Assembly: GCA_903903635.1 (NCBI GenBank)
Contig: CAIUZK010000223.1
Span: forward strand, 17,756 to 81,755
Direction: 5' to 3'
From: an uncultured Bacteroidota bacterium
Lineage (GTDB): Bacteria > Bacteroidota > Bacteroidia > Chitinophagales > Chitinophagaceae
Length of the DNA: 64,000 nt
In this document: positions 56,476-64,000 of the stretch, piece by piece
Layout: the number at the start of each line of letters is the position of its first letter
How positions within the stretch are numbered: the first letter of the stretch is position 1
The notes under the pieces: model-generated
What the model saw: the letters and a program-made list of their open reading frames with translations, nothing else
Told to the model about the DNA's origin: nothing
Databases searched by the model: none
Position numbers and translations under genes: made by a program

Positions 56476-56784
56476 ATGGCAACGGGTGCATTAGATTCTG
56501 AGATACAATATTCCTTACTTCTGTTGAGTACAGAGGAGAAACAATCGGTGTTAAGTGTTATCAGATCTTTCTTAAACCTCAAAAAAGCAAATACTGAAGT
56601 CATCAATATTGAACAGTATAACCATGATATTGATGCGGCAATGGCCCGGATTGATAAAGGCGAATTTACTTCCCATGAAGATTTTTTTAAGGAATTGGAA
56701 TTTGATTCAGAGCTTGAAAATCTATCCGGGACAATACTTTTTCCGGAAAAACTAAAGACTGCAAATGAGTTTTTATCAAAATAA
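56476..56784 (+). CDS. Antitoxin-like protein, paralog 1 (102 aa)
   Basis: This 102-residue protein begins MATGALDSEIQYSLLLLSTE and includes EQYNHDIDAAMARIDKGEFT. That matches the helical antitoxin part common in Bacteroidota (YNxEIxxAxxxIxxGxxxxxxD). It is a paralog of 58619-58834. No RelE/ParE-type toxin is next to it; a 47-aa membrane protein follows 4 bp later. Its promoter region resembles that of the paralog (CTTTACTAT). Confidence 0.6.
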   Translation: MATGALDSEIQYSLLLLSTEEKQSVLSVIRSFLNLKKANTEVINIEQYNHDIDAAMARIDKGEFTSHEDFFKELEFDSELENLSGTILFPEKLKTANEFLSK

Positions 56785-56788
56785 GATC

Positions 56789-56932
56789 ATGAGAGATACA
56801 CTCGCCACAAAAGAGGATATTTTGAACCTGGGACTTGCTATGCAAAAAGGGTTTCGCAAAAATATCAGATGGGTTATTGGCAGTGTTCTCTTAGCAACAG
56901 GATTAATCCTGGCAGTGATTAAGATTCATTAA
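56789..56932 (+). CDS. 47-aa single-pass membrane protein
   Basis: ATG 56789 gives a 47-residue protein. The first half is a charged, coiled-coil-like segment (LATKEDILNLGLAMQKGFRK), and the second half one transmembrane helix (WVIGSVLLATGLILAVI) ending in KIH. It starts 4 bp after the antitoxin-like gene, so the two are likely cotranslated. Small proteins with this layout occur near mobile or toxin-antitoxin loci. No family assignment is made. Confidence 0.5.
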   Translation: MRDTLATKEDILNLGLAMQKGFRKNIRWVIGSVLLATGLILAVIKIH

Positions 56933-56945
56933 GAATTCCGGCTTA

Positions 56946-57107
56946 GATATCAACTAAGACCCTGTGCGGATAAGCCAGGATGCTCAGGTACAAAAACTAC
57001 TGGAATACTACATGGGCAAAAACACAATGGACCGCCAGGTATTTATTATCAATAATCTTAGGATTGAGAAGTACGTGGCTGAGGAATTGGGGGTTGAGGT
57101 GGGTTGA
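56946..57107 (+). pseudogene. Diverged copy of the parE 3' end
   Basis: From GAC at 56958 to TGA at 57107, this matches parE 55446-55595 at 122/150 bases by hand alignment. The translations share 43 of 49 residues ([18 protein letters not shown] for [18 protein letters not shown]). Upstream the frame ends at TAA (56955-56957). Most changes (17 of 23 changed codons) are silent, so this copy diverged while still under selection. It is not a recent neutral duplicate. Confidence 0.85.
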
Positions 57108-57124
57108 TAGAAAGAATCAGAATA

Positions 57125-57164
57125 AAAAAGGACTTAGAATTTGATTGATTTCTAAGCCCTTTTT
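57125..57164. terminator. Bidirectional-type terminator
   Basis: AAAAAGGACTTAGAA (57125-57139) pairs with 57150-57164 with one mismatch. The T-run on one side and A-run on the other allow termination in both directions. Confidence 0.75.
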
Positions 57165-57196
57165 AATATTTGATGGCTTTATTAAACAGCATTTAA

Positions 57197-58261
57197 TTAG
57201 CCGCCGCAGCAGCAACCATCTTCACATGCACCATGATTTGCAATAATGAAGCCTGGATTTGTGTCGAGAATATTTAAACCCATTGGATTTGTACTTCCAC
57301 CTGTATCATTTTTGACAACAACAGTAAGGCAATTGAGACCTGGCAGGAATAAGCCAGCAGGAATAATAATATGGTCAGGCGCATTCCAAAAATTAGTTGT
57401 GAATATGCCATTTATCTGTGAACCATTAAACCATACTGTCGCTTCATTATCATGCATCATAGAAAATTGAAGGTAGGCGTTTTCAAATCCTGAACACAGC
57501 GTAAAGCAGGTTTGGAAGGTATAGAAACCGGGTGGATTGGTTTTGCTGAAATGGTCTACACTGATCCATTTTGTACCTGCTGGAGCAGGTGCCCAATTAG
57601 GATTTATATTACTGTTATCTACCACTGCTGCCTGGCAAGGCAAGTCGCCTGAATTCATTAGCGAAGTTCCGGTCAGGTCGGTTGCTGCTATAAGCATCCA
57701 ATTTGCAACACCAGTACTGATATTATGAACAAGGTCATCGCAACACGAATCAACATGCCGTGCAGGAACACGCTCTGTATGAAAGGCAACGACAGTTGAT
57801 TTCGCATTTGCAGCAGCTGTATAAACAGCAACAACATCCAATTCACATTGCGTTTCTATCAGAACGAATCCTTTAGTAAAAGACCTTCCATTTGTTGCTC
57901 TGAAAATGTCTGGAGAATCAATTTCAATAGACTGTCCGGGGCGTAGTGTAAATTTATGCCATGGCATATTTGGCAAACTTGAACCTGATGAAATTTCAAC
58001 CGCAATTGAAACACACCACTTAAACGTTACGGCATTACAGGTTGATGGATTATGAATATTCACATCCGTGTAATACTGCCCAGCAGCAATTATTCCAGCA
58101 GGAGTAACAGTGTTCACAGGATTACCGGAAACGATTTTTACTGCATATTCAATTGATTTGCAACAACAGGGTTTCTCCTTTGTTGATGGATAAGCTTCGG
58201 GTTTTGGAAATTGATTCGGTTCCGGAAGAGTAGATTCTTCTTTTATTGTTTTCTTTGTCAT
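57197..58261 (-). CDS. Cys-rich protein of unknown function (354 aa)
   Basis: This 354-residue protein has no signal peptide. The N-terminal half, after CCCKSIEYAVKIVSGNP, has strands like YYTDVNIHNPSTCNAVTFKW and GFVLIETQCELDVVAVYTAA. It resembles a bacterial family with CCCK...INIHN...VVAVYTA features, as far as I recall. The second half (FYTFQTCFTLCSGFENAYLQ, then MMHDNEATVWFNGSQI) looks like a jelly-roll, carbohydrate-binding-type domain. The C-terminus has EDGCCCGG. No enzyme motif is seen. A structured leader lies upstream. Confidence 0.5.
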   Translation of the reverse strand: MTKKTIKEESTLPEPNQFPKPEAYPSTKEKPCCCKSIEYAVKIVSGNPVNTVTPAGIIAAGQYYTDVNIHNPSTCNAVTFKWCVSIAVEISSGSSLPNMPWHKFTLRPGQSIEIDSPDIFRATNGRSFTKGFVLIETQCELDVVAVYTAAANAKSTVVAFHTERVPARHVDSCCDDLVHNISTGVANWMLIAATDLTGTSLMNSGDLPCQAAVVDNSNINPNWAPAPAGTKWISVDHFSKTNPPGFYTFQTCFTLCSGFENAYLQFSMMHDNEATVWFNGSQINGIFTTNFWNAPDHIIIPAGLFLPGLNCLTVVVKNDTGGSTNPMGLNILDTNPGFIIANHGACEDGCCCGG

Positions 58262-58363
58262 TGTTTGGTTTGTTTGAATTTGCCTACTCTTTGATCAGAT
58301 TTTCGGCTTACTCTGCTTAGTTAATTAACTTCTGCAAACCTAAGCCATGACCCATGCCGTCAA

Positions 58364-58451
58364 AAGAGTTGGTAAACGGGATTTCCAAACAGGACTAACG
58401 GTGTTTTTTCGCCGTCAGTTAACAACTCTTAATACCGTTATTAAACGGTAT
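58364..58451. other. Nested hairpins upstream of the Cys-rich gene
   Basis: AAGAGTTG (58364-58371) pairs with CAACTCTT (58423-58430), enclosing the arms ACTAACGGTG/CGCCGTCAGT (58394-58403, 58410-58419). A separate stem ATACCGTT/AACGGTAT (58432-58439, 58444-58451) follows. Such nesting suggests a structured leader or an operator cluster. It lies 103 bp before the minus-strand gene and 168 bp before the plus-strand one. Confidence 0.5.
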
Positions 58452-58618
58452 AGACTCAGGTTAATTTACCAAAAGCTGATACCTTTCCCATATAGGGTTG
58501 GGAATGGAGTAAATGCCTGCTGATTAGAAATATGCACCATAAAAAGAAAAGCCAACTTAAACAGGATGTATTTCACAAATCTCACTAATTCCCTAACTTT
58601 ACTATTCAAACATCAGTT

Positions 58619-58834
58619 ATGGCCTCAGGCGCTTTAGATTACGAGATACAAAAGTATTTACCCCTGCTGGGCAATGAAGAAAAACAGGCACTGCTGGGGG
58701 TAATCCGAACATTTATAAGCCTCAAGAAAGGAGCTACTGATGGGCTGGATGTTGATCAGTACAACAAAGAAATTGAGGATGCCATGGCGCTGATTAAAAA
58801 GGGCAAATACACATCGCAGGATGATCTGCTGTAA
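58619..58834 (+). CDS. Antitoxin-like protein, paralog 2 (71 aa)
   Basis: This 71-residue protein (MASGALDYEIQKYLPLLGNE then DVDQYNKEIEDAMALIKKGK) aligns with the first 70 or so residues of the gene at 56476. It lacks the C-terminal tail, so it may be truncated. The next gene overlaps its end by 14 bp. No toxin gene is adjacent. Both paralogs share the promoter-like CTTTACTAT element. Confidence 0.6.
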   Translation: MASGALDYEIQKYLPLLGNEEKQALLGVIRTFISLKKGATDGLDVDQYNKEIEDAMALIKKGKYTSQDDLL

Positions 58835-59684
58835 CTATATAATTTTGAAGAAATTCACTATTCTGATATTATCGATACTATTATCAATTGTCGTGCAGGG
58901 GCAGGAGAATGATTATTCTTTCATTACTTTCCTGAAAGTGCATAATAATCCTTTTGCTTCAGGCTGGCAATATTTTCAGTTGAAAAAAGAGCTACGTGGT
59001 AAAGTAATCAGCTATGACAAATCGATCGGTTCTTGCAACAGCCGTCTTACCTATGCAGCGGTATGTATGGTAAAATCGGGCAAAGATACGGTTAGGGTTT
59101 TGCTACCCTGCCTTTGCTACCTGTCGCAAATAGACGTGGGCGATGAAATAATTGTTGAGCCCGCTAAAGAACAATACAAAGCATTTCAACTGCCTTATCA
59201 TAAAACAGTTACAACTGCCGGTGCAAAAACCTGGAAACTTAATGAGTTTGATAATGAAATTCTGGCTACCACATACGGCACTATAAAAAGCCATAAGGCA
59301 AAACATTGCCGCGCGGGCAGCTTTCATGATATGCCGGGCAGCTTTGCCTGCGAATGGAAAATTGTAGAAGGTCCCGGCCAGATAAGCGGTACCGTTCTGC
59401 AATTCAACAGAGAACTTCGGGGATGCGGTGATGTTATGGATGCATCGGCAGCTATTATTAAAACCAACAAAGACACAATAAGGATCATCCTTTGTTGTTT
59501 TGGCAGAGACCTGGCACCGGGACAAGAGGTTAAAGTACAATTGGGAAAGTGGCAAAACCATTGCCCGCCACCTCAGGATGATAATTACAGCAGGGAAGAA
59601 TTCAGCAAGGAAAGAGAGTTTACCAGGATGAACGAATATGACAAAATCATATTGAAAACAGCCTTTGGAAGCATTGATAACTAG
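58821..59684 (+). CDS. Secreted protein with two copies of one module (287 aa)
   Basis: The ATG frame gives 287 residues; TTG at 58845 would start directly at a signal peptide (LKKFTILILSILLSIVVQGQ). After it, two modules of about 130 residues repeat: GKVISYDKSIGSC then SGKDTVRVLLPCLCYLSQ, and GTVLQFNRELRGC then TNKDTIRIILCCFGRDLAPG. Each is followed by a NE(F/Y)DxxIL(A/K)T block. Conserved Cys in each module suggest disulfides. No family is recognised. It overlaps the antitoxin-like gene by 14 bp. Confidence 0.6.
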   Translation: MICCNYIILKKFTILILSILLSIVVQGQENDYSFITFLKVHNNPFASGWQYFQLKKELRGKVISYDKSIGSCNSRLTYAAVCMVKSGKDTVRVLLPCLCYLSQIDVGDEIIVEPAKEQYKAFQLPYHKTVTTAGAKTWKLNEFDNEILATTYGTIKSHKAKHCRAGSFHDMPGSFACEWKIVEGPGQISGTVLQFNRELRGCGDVMDASAAIIKTNKDTIRIILCCFGRDLAPGQEVKVQLGKWQNHCPPPQDDNYSREEFSKEREFTRMNEYDKIILKTAFGSIDN

Positions 59685-59768
59685 GCTGGAAGGGATAAAT
59701 TATCCTGACGACATTCTTCTGCTTTTTTATAACCACATAGTCCTGTTACAGTAAATCAGGGAAGAAAA

Positions 59769-59870
59769 TCACTTACTACTGGTTACACCATATTTATCGG
59801 GTGTAATGGTTATCTCGGTGATAAAAACGCCCTTCTTGTCAGCATAATGGGAAATAAAAATATTCAGCAT
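59769..59870 (-). pseudogene. Possible gene remnant (33 codons)
   Basis: A short frame on the minus strand, MLNIFISHYADKKGVFITEI then TITPDKYGVTSSK, looks like the C-terminus of an exported protein. A stop precedes it in frame. No promoter or leader is visible. It may be the decayed end of a lost gene. Confidence 0.3.
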
Positions 59871-59957
59871 TAATTAATTATACAACCTGAATAGTTACAA
59901 TAAAGTGAATTCAAAATCATCCTATATTCGCAAACACCTAAATTGACCAAATAATTA

Positions 59958-59965
59958 TACTTTTG
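59958..59965 (+). promoter_or_regulatory. TAnnTTTG promoter box of metF
   Basis: TACTTTTG lies 11 bp before the metF ATG. The nearest upstream TTG is only 12 bp away, which is too short a spacing. Confidence 0.4.
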
Positions 59966-59976
59966 TTACCTGAATT

Positions 59977-60930
59977 ATGAAATTAACGCAACATTTAGCC
60001 GAGGCAAAGGATACCATCATATCTTTTGAGATATTGCCACCTACCAAGGGCAAGAGCATTGAATCTATTTACAGCCATCTCGATCCGCTGATGGAGTTCA
60101 ACCCTGCATTTATCAACGTTACCTACCACCGTGCCGAGTCTGTTTTCAAGAAACGGCAGGATGGTACATTCGAGCGGGTTGAGATCCGCAAAAGGCCTGG
60201 CACTGTAGGTATCTGTGCCGCCCTGATGAATAAGTACAAGATTGAGGCCATACCCCATCTTATTTGTGGCGGTTTCAGCAAAGAAGAAACCGAAAACGCA
60301 CTTATCGACCTCGACTTCCTGGGCATTAAAAATGTACTGGCACTCCGTGGTGATGCCGCTGCCAACGAAAAATTCTTCAATCCTCACCCGCACGGGCATC
60401 GCTATGCCGAGGATCTGGTAAAACAGATTATGGACCTCAATAAGGGGTTGTATATGGAAGAAGATATTATCGAAGGTGCCAAAACCGACTTTTGCATTGG
60501 TGTTGCCGGCTATCCCGAAAAGCATATTGAGGCGCCTAACATGGATACCGACATCTATTACCTCAAGCGCAAGATCGACCTTGGCGCCAACTATGTTACT
60601 ACCCAGTTGTTCTTCGATAATGCACACTACTATAACTACGTAAAGAAATGCCGTGAAAATGGCATTAATGTTCCTATCTTACCTGGTCTTAAACCACTTA
60701 CCAACAAGAAGCAATTGACTATGATTCCGCGTACTTTCAATATTGAAATACCTATGGAGTTATGCAATGAAATGAACAAGGCTAAAACTGAAGCTGCCTG
60801 CGAACAGGTAGGCACCGAATGGTTGCTCCACCAGTGCCGCGACCTGCTTAAAAACAACTCACCTGTATTGCACTTCTATACGCTCGGAAAGCCTAAAGTG
60901 ATCTACGATGTACTAAAACAATTATTCTGA
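59977..60930 (+). CDS. metF: 5,10-methylenetetrahydrofolate reductase
   Basis: MetF reduces methylene-THF to methyl-THF with FAD, for methionine synthesis. The 317-residue protein has the TIM-barrel opening ISFEILPPTKGKSIESI with the catalytic Glu, then NVTYHRAE, EAIPHLICGGFSKEE (folate region), NVLALRGDAAANEKFF and NYVTTQLFFDNAHYY. It is a stand-alone gene with a strong terminator at 60942. Confidence 0.93.
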   Translation: MKLTQHLAEAKDTIISFEILPPTKGKSIESIYSHLDPLMEFNPAFINVTYHRAESVFKKRQDGTFERVEIRKRPGTVGICAALMNKYKIEAIPHLICGGFSKEETENALIDLDFLGIKNVLALRGDAAANEKFFNPHPHGHRYAEDLVKQIMDLNKGLYMEEDIIEGAKTDFCIGVAGYPEKHIEAPNMDTDIYYLKRKIDLGANYVTTQLFFDNAHYYNYVKKCRENGINVPILPGLKPLTNKKQLTMIPRTFNIEIPMELCNEMNKAKTEAACEQVGTEWLLHQCRDLLKNNSPVLHFYTLGKPKVIYDVLKQLF

Positions 60931-60941
60931 TAATACACAAT

Positions 60942-60972
60942 AGCCAGACTCATTCAGTTTGGCTGTTTTTTT
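60942..60972 (+). terminator. Rho-independent terminator of metF
   Basis: AGCCAGAC (60942-60949) pairs with GTTTGGCT (60957-60964, one G-T pair) and is followed by a T-run. It overlaps the stop of the convergent HEAT-repeat gene. Confidence 0.75.
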
Positions 60973-62524
60973 GTATCCTGAAATATTTTTCCATCCCCGC
61001 CAGCTGATTGGCCTCAAAATATTTTTTATTTTCATGCTCCTCAAAAGCTAAATCAAAATTTTTTCTTGCCCTGCGGATATCATATTCCTTTGGTTCAGTA
61101 AATAATCTGGCTGCCTTTGTTTTCCATCCTTGCAAATAATCATAGCTAAGCTGTCTGATTCTTTCATCATCATCAATAGTACCTGAAATAATTTCAGGTA
61201 TACCCGTCCATCCGCCGTTTTTATTAAAAAAATAAAGCATTGACCTTTTTAATCCAAAGTCTCCTGTTCTGAAACATTGCCTTGCTTTTTCTAAAACCTC
61301 AATTTCAGCAGTTCTGGCAAGAAAATCTATAACCGCCATTCTCAAGCCAGCGTATGGACTGTCCAGATTTTCCAAGGCAAACTGGTAGGCGGCCTCTTTG
61401 TCCAGCTTTCTTAATCCCATAAATGCAATCTTCCTGATCTTTGTTCCTGCATAGGTAAGATATTTCTTAACTGTGCCTGCATATTGCTTCGCATCTATCT
61501 CGCCCAGCCCAGCCAGAGAGCCCTCAATATGCTTGTTTTTTATGAGATTCTGATAGTAAATATCAGCCAGTTCCGGAACCTTATCTTTCAAAGTGAACCT
61601 TGCAAAATTCCTGATTGCTGCCGAGCTATCTGCCAGATAATCCCAAATTAATTGTTCAAAATCAGCGTTGTTCCTGAGTTGGTAAAGCAGTTGCAACCTT
61701 ACTACCGCCGACCTGTCATGTAGTACTGTTTTTATTTCAGCATCAGACAATTGATCTAAATGATGGAGTGCCAGGCTCCTTATAAAAAAATGCTGATCTG
61801 CCAGAAAAACTATTTTTGCCTCACTGTCAAAAGTCAATGATGCGATGTGCTTTGCCAGTTCAATTCTTATCTTATCAGAATAATCAGGAAACTTCTGCAA
61901 AATAAATTCCCTGTTATTAACGACAATGAAATCAAAGAGATCTTTGTAAACCTTGCCCAGATCAGTACGATGCACATTTAGCAGCCATTTCAGATTGGGT
62001 ATTTGTTCTATCCAACTATCAATGTACCTTGCCGTTTTATACTGCTCCAGCCCGGTCAAAGCTGCATCTCTCACCGGTTTTACCCAATCGGCCAGTCTGT
62101 ATATCAAAAACCGGATGGCTTGAGGTGCGCCAATAACAGACAATTTTCTCACTGCTTTCTCTCTTACATGACCATCCCTGTTTATTGTACAAACCCCCAG
62201 AAGTTCAATAAAATCTTCTTTTGGGAAATGTGTTTCGTAAAAATCTATATCACTTTTTGAAATGCTGCAATCTTTCAATGATGCATAGTAATCATATTTT
62301 ACATTGATCTTCCTGAACAGGTGAATAATCGTTTTACAGGTAACCTGCCTGATTTCTTCATCGTTATCTTTCAGGTAATTTGTCAAACCAGTAATCACAT
62401 ACGGAAAGCCAGTCTCAACAATATGAGCTAATGCCGCAAGTTTCTCTTCATGCAGTTTTTTATTTGAGAAAAAACCCAGCCAACTGGATTTCTTCAATAT
62501 TGCGACATACTCCCAAATATCCAT
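60950..62524 (-). CDS. HEAT-repeat protein (524 aa)
   Basis: This 524-residue protein has no signal peptide and consists almost entirely of helical HEAT-like repeats, such as GFPYVITGLTNYLKDNDEEI, PQAIRFLIYRLADWVKPVRD and KIRKIAFMGLRKLDKEAAYQ. It is probably a soluble scaffold or a lyase-like adaptor. HEAT proteins near metF give no specific role. Its end meets metF with convergent transcription. The C-terminal 50 residues (EPKEYDIRRARKNFDLAFEE) are charged and coiled-coil-like. Confidence 0.75.
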   Translation of the reverse strand: MDIWEYVAILKKSSWLGFFSNKKLHEEKLAALAHIVETGFPYVITGLTNYLKDNDEEIRQVTCKTIIHLFRKINVKYDYYASLKDCSISKSDIDFYETHFPKEDFIELLGVCTINRDGHVREKAVRKLSVIGAPQAIRFLIYRLADWVKPVRDAALTGLEQYKTARYIDSWIEQIPNLKWLLNVHRTDLGKVYKDLFDFIVVNNREFILQKFPDYSDKIRIELAKHIASLTFDSEAKIVFLADQHFFIRSLALHHLDQLSDAEIKTVLHDRSAVVRLQLLYQLRNNADFEQLIWDYLADSSAAIRNFARFTLKDKVPELADIYYQNLIKNKHIEGSLAGLGEIDAKQYAGTVKKYLTYAGTKIRKIAFMGLRKLDKEAAYQFALENLDSPYAGLRMAVIDFLARTAEIEVLEKARQCFRTGDFGLKRSMLYFFNKNGGWTGIPEIISGTIDDDERIRQLSYDYLQGWKTKAARLFTEPKEYDIRRARKNFDLAFEEHENKKYFEANQLAGMEKYFRIQKNSQTE

Positions 62525-62769
62525 TTATGATTATGTATTTTTCACCTTTGCGATAAACTCAAGAAAAATTACCTCCAGAAACAAGGTTTCATTTACAATA
62601 CTACAAATATAATACGCCCAATAAACAACTAACTTAGTATTGCATACAAATGAGCATTAAAGTCAAAACTTACCCATTGTTCAGGATGCATTCAACAATT
62701 TTTTTCATCATTTTTTTTCGTTTTGCATTTTCTAAAAGAATAAAATTATTTTTGTTATAAATACTACTT

Positions 62770-63804
62770 ATGAAACCTTTACCTATCCGGCTACTTTCCG
62801 GTTTGTTATTATTACTCATGGTAACTTCTCTTACATCATGCGTAACCCTCTTTTGCAGCAATACCACCAGGGTCAGGATCTCCGCCACTCCTGGCACAAA
62901 ATTAATTAAAGACACAGCAAATTTTACCGACCTCAGATCAATAGGTTTATTTGATGTCCCGGCAACCACTGATGGTAAATCATATATAATCCCACACTCC
63001 GGATTGTTTGTAAGTATTCCCAGAAGTGCTTCAAAAGTTGTTCCTATCACTTGCGAAAAAGACAGTGTGCGGAAAACAACCTATCTCCACCCCGTGTTTA
63101 GTAAATGGTGTTTTTATAACGTCTTCAATTATGGCCTGGGGTTCCTGCTCGATGGCTCCAACCCAAACAGGTATAGCTACAAATCAAGGGTGTATGTCAA
63201 TATGAACGATCCGCTGGATCTTAAATACAACCGGTTTGCCCCAATGAAGAAAAATGAGACTACCTTAAATTGCTCAATTCCTTATGCCACCAATTTTTAC
63301 TTCAACGATAATAAGTCAATATCCGGTTTTGGGTTTTATGGTGTATCAGTGGGTGGTAATTATTACTACAAAAATAACCAGTTCCTCTCATTGCAGGCAG
63401 GCGTAGCAATTAATTTGCCAATACCGGTTCCTGCTGCCTACGATCGCTATGGCGACACCATCAACATTGTAAACCTAAGCAGTATATTTATTAACCTTAA
63501 AAATAATTATTCCTACCATCGCTTCGATCTTGGTTACGGTCTCTCGTTCAGCAAAAATTCCTGGAATGAAAACAAATATATTCACGACAGCAGTCATGAT
63601 TATAAAACCTATGTTCTACACAATTACCGGAACTTAACTGCCGGAGCCTCATTTTCAGCCTACTACCGTCTCGGTAAATCCTTGCACATTGGCCTGCTCT
63701 ACCAGCCCTGGTTTCTATCAATACAAAATTCGCCCACATTCAAATATGAACACAGCATTACACTCGATGTAATGTGGCGTTACAGGCTGAACCATAACTG
63801 GTAA
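62770..63804 (+). CDS. Outer-membrane-type lipoprotein (344 aa)
   Basis: A lipobox LTSC ends the leader (Cys at about residue 24). The mature part has alternating aromatic strands and repeated YY/FY patterns (NYYYKNNQFLSLQAGVAI; LTAGASFSAYYRLGKSLHIG), typical of a small beta-barrel or of an outer-membrane-attached beta-protein. The C-terminal strand ends RYRLNHNW. No family is assigned. It lies alone and precedes a MITE-like copy. Confidence 0.65.
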   Translation: MKPLPIRLLSGLLLLLMVTSLTSCVTLFCSNTTRVRISATPGTKLIKDTANFTDLRSIGLFDVPATTDGKSYIIPHSGLFVSIPRSASKVVPITCEKDSVRKTTYLHPVFSKWCFYNVFNYGLGFLLDGSNPNRYSYKSRVYVNMNDPLDLKYNRFAPMKKNETTLNCSIPYATNFYFNDNKSISGFGFYGVSVGGNYYYKNNQFLSLQAGVAINLPIPVPAAYDRYGDTINIVNLSSIFINLKNNYSYHRFDLGYGLSFSKNSWNENKYIHDSSHDYKTYVLHNYRNLTAGASFSAYYRLGKSLHIGLLYQPWFLSIQNSPTFKYEHSITLDVMWRYRLNHNW

Positions 63805-63857
63805 TATGAATTGACGACTGGGCTAAATTCAATGAATATAAAAACCGTAAAAATTGA

Positions 63858-64000
63858 TAAGGAACGTTGACGAAATAAGTTCCACCATATTGCGAAGTTA
63901 TATTTCTTTTATTAACTGCCATAGCTTTAGCGAAGGCATGTTATTAACTGCCATAGCTTTAGCGAAGGCATGTTTTATGAGGCATGCCCGCAAGGGCACG
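63858..64000. mobile_element. MITE-like element, copy C (cut by window edge)
   Basis: It begins TAAGGAACGTTGACGAAATA and continues with the same left end as copies A and B. It has two tandem 32-bp insert units (63909-63940 and 63941-63972), then TTTTATGAGGCATGCCC, diverging from the others, and leaves the window before the right terminal repeat. Confidence 0.7.

Noticed and set aside
62670..63050. Minus-strand frame over the start of the lipoprotein gene
   Set aside because: It is antisense to a good lipoprotein leader and has no protein features.

Overview
The window comes from a member of the Bacteroidota, most likely the Chitinophagales/Chitinophagaceae side of the phylum. The evidence is the promoter style (TTG, about 20 bp, then TAnnTTTG), a type IX secretion C-terminal domain on a giant surface protein, lipoboxes ending in SC, and Bacteroidota-type versions of ParE, NadE, MetF, DnaX and ribosomal protein S1. 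No rRNA, tRNA or CRISPR array was found. The DNA is moderately AT-rich, and TGA is used as an ordinary stop.

Layout. Positions 1-10.6 kb hold housekeeping and small metabolic genes: a cut-off secreted Ig-like protein, a DUF6438 protein, a 4Fe-4S ferredoxin divergent from a LuxC-type acyl-CoA reductase, an NHL propeller, NadE, a hotdog thioesterase, a FAH-family hydrolase, Ung, PlsC overlapping a DUF2520 protein, Fdx-IscX, and KdsC. After two paralogous small lipoproteins comes a single 16.5-kb gene (11.7-28.2 kb) for a 5504-residue type IX-secreted repeat protein. Next are GmhB-like/GmhA (heptose), a DbpA-like helicase, small secreted proteins, DnaX, ribosomal protein S1, an ECF sigma/anti-sigma/Spy-like operon, tandem TMTC-like membrane-TPR paralogs, and Fmt.

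The interval 45.8-49.0 kb is a repeat-rich accessory strip. It has two direct copies of a roughly 190-bp repeat, a helically phased A-tract array, an 83-bp GC-rich duplication, a TolB-like propeller gene and a 5'-truncated gene. AroQ and XerD follow, then a lipoprotein gene broken by one TGA, an unusual 109-aa protein with two copies of one motif, a GNAT enzyme, a LutA/LldE-like Fe-S protein, and ParE. Behind parE lies a small accessory block (MORN protein, antitoxin-like gene, 47-aa membrane protein) that ends in a second, diverged copy of the parE 3' end. The last part has a Cys-rich protein, a second antitoxin-like gene, a secreted duplicated-module protein, MetF, a HEAT-repeat protein and a lipoprotein.

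The main unexplained signals are: (1) a MITE-like family with about 37-bp imperfect terminal inverted repeats at 10.6, 40.6 and 63.9 kb (plus a decayed copy at 31.7 kb), carrying 1, 0 and 2 copies of a 32-bp insert; (2) a nine-A run in dnaX just after the AAA+/collar region, with stops at once in both other frames, as expected for gamma/tau production by slippage; (3) the modular 5504-aa protein with two seven-blade FG-GAP modules and two families of about 22 repeats each; (4) the displaced parE 3' end; and (5) the duplicated FPLSGGE protein. KdsC, GmhA, the GmhB-like phosphatase and PlsC together point to an outer membrane with LPS.
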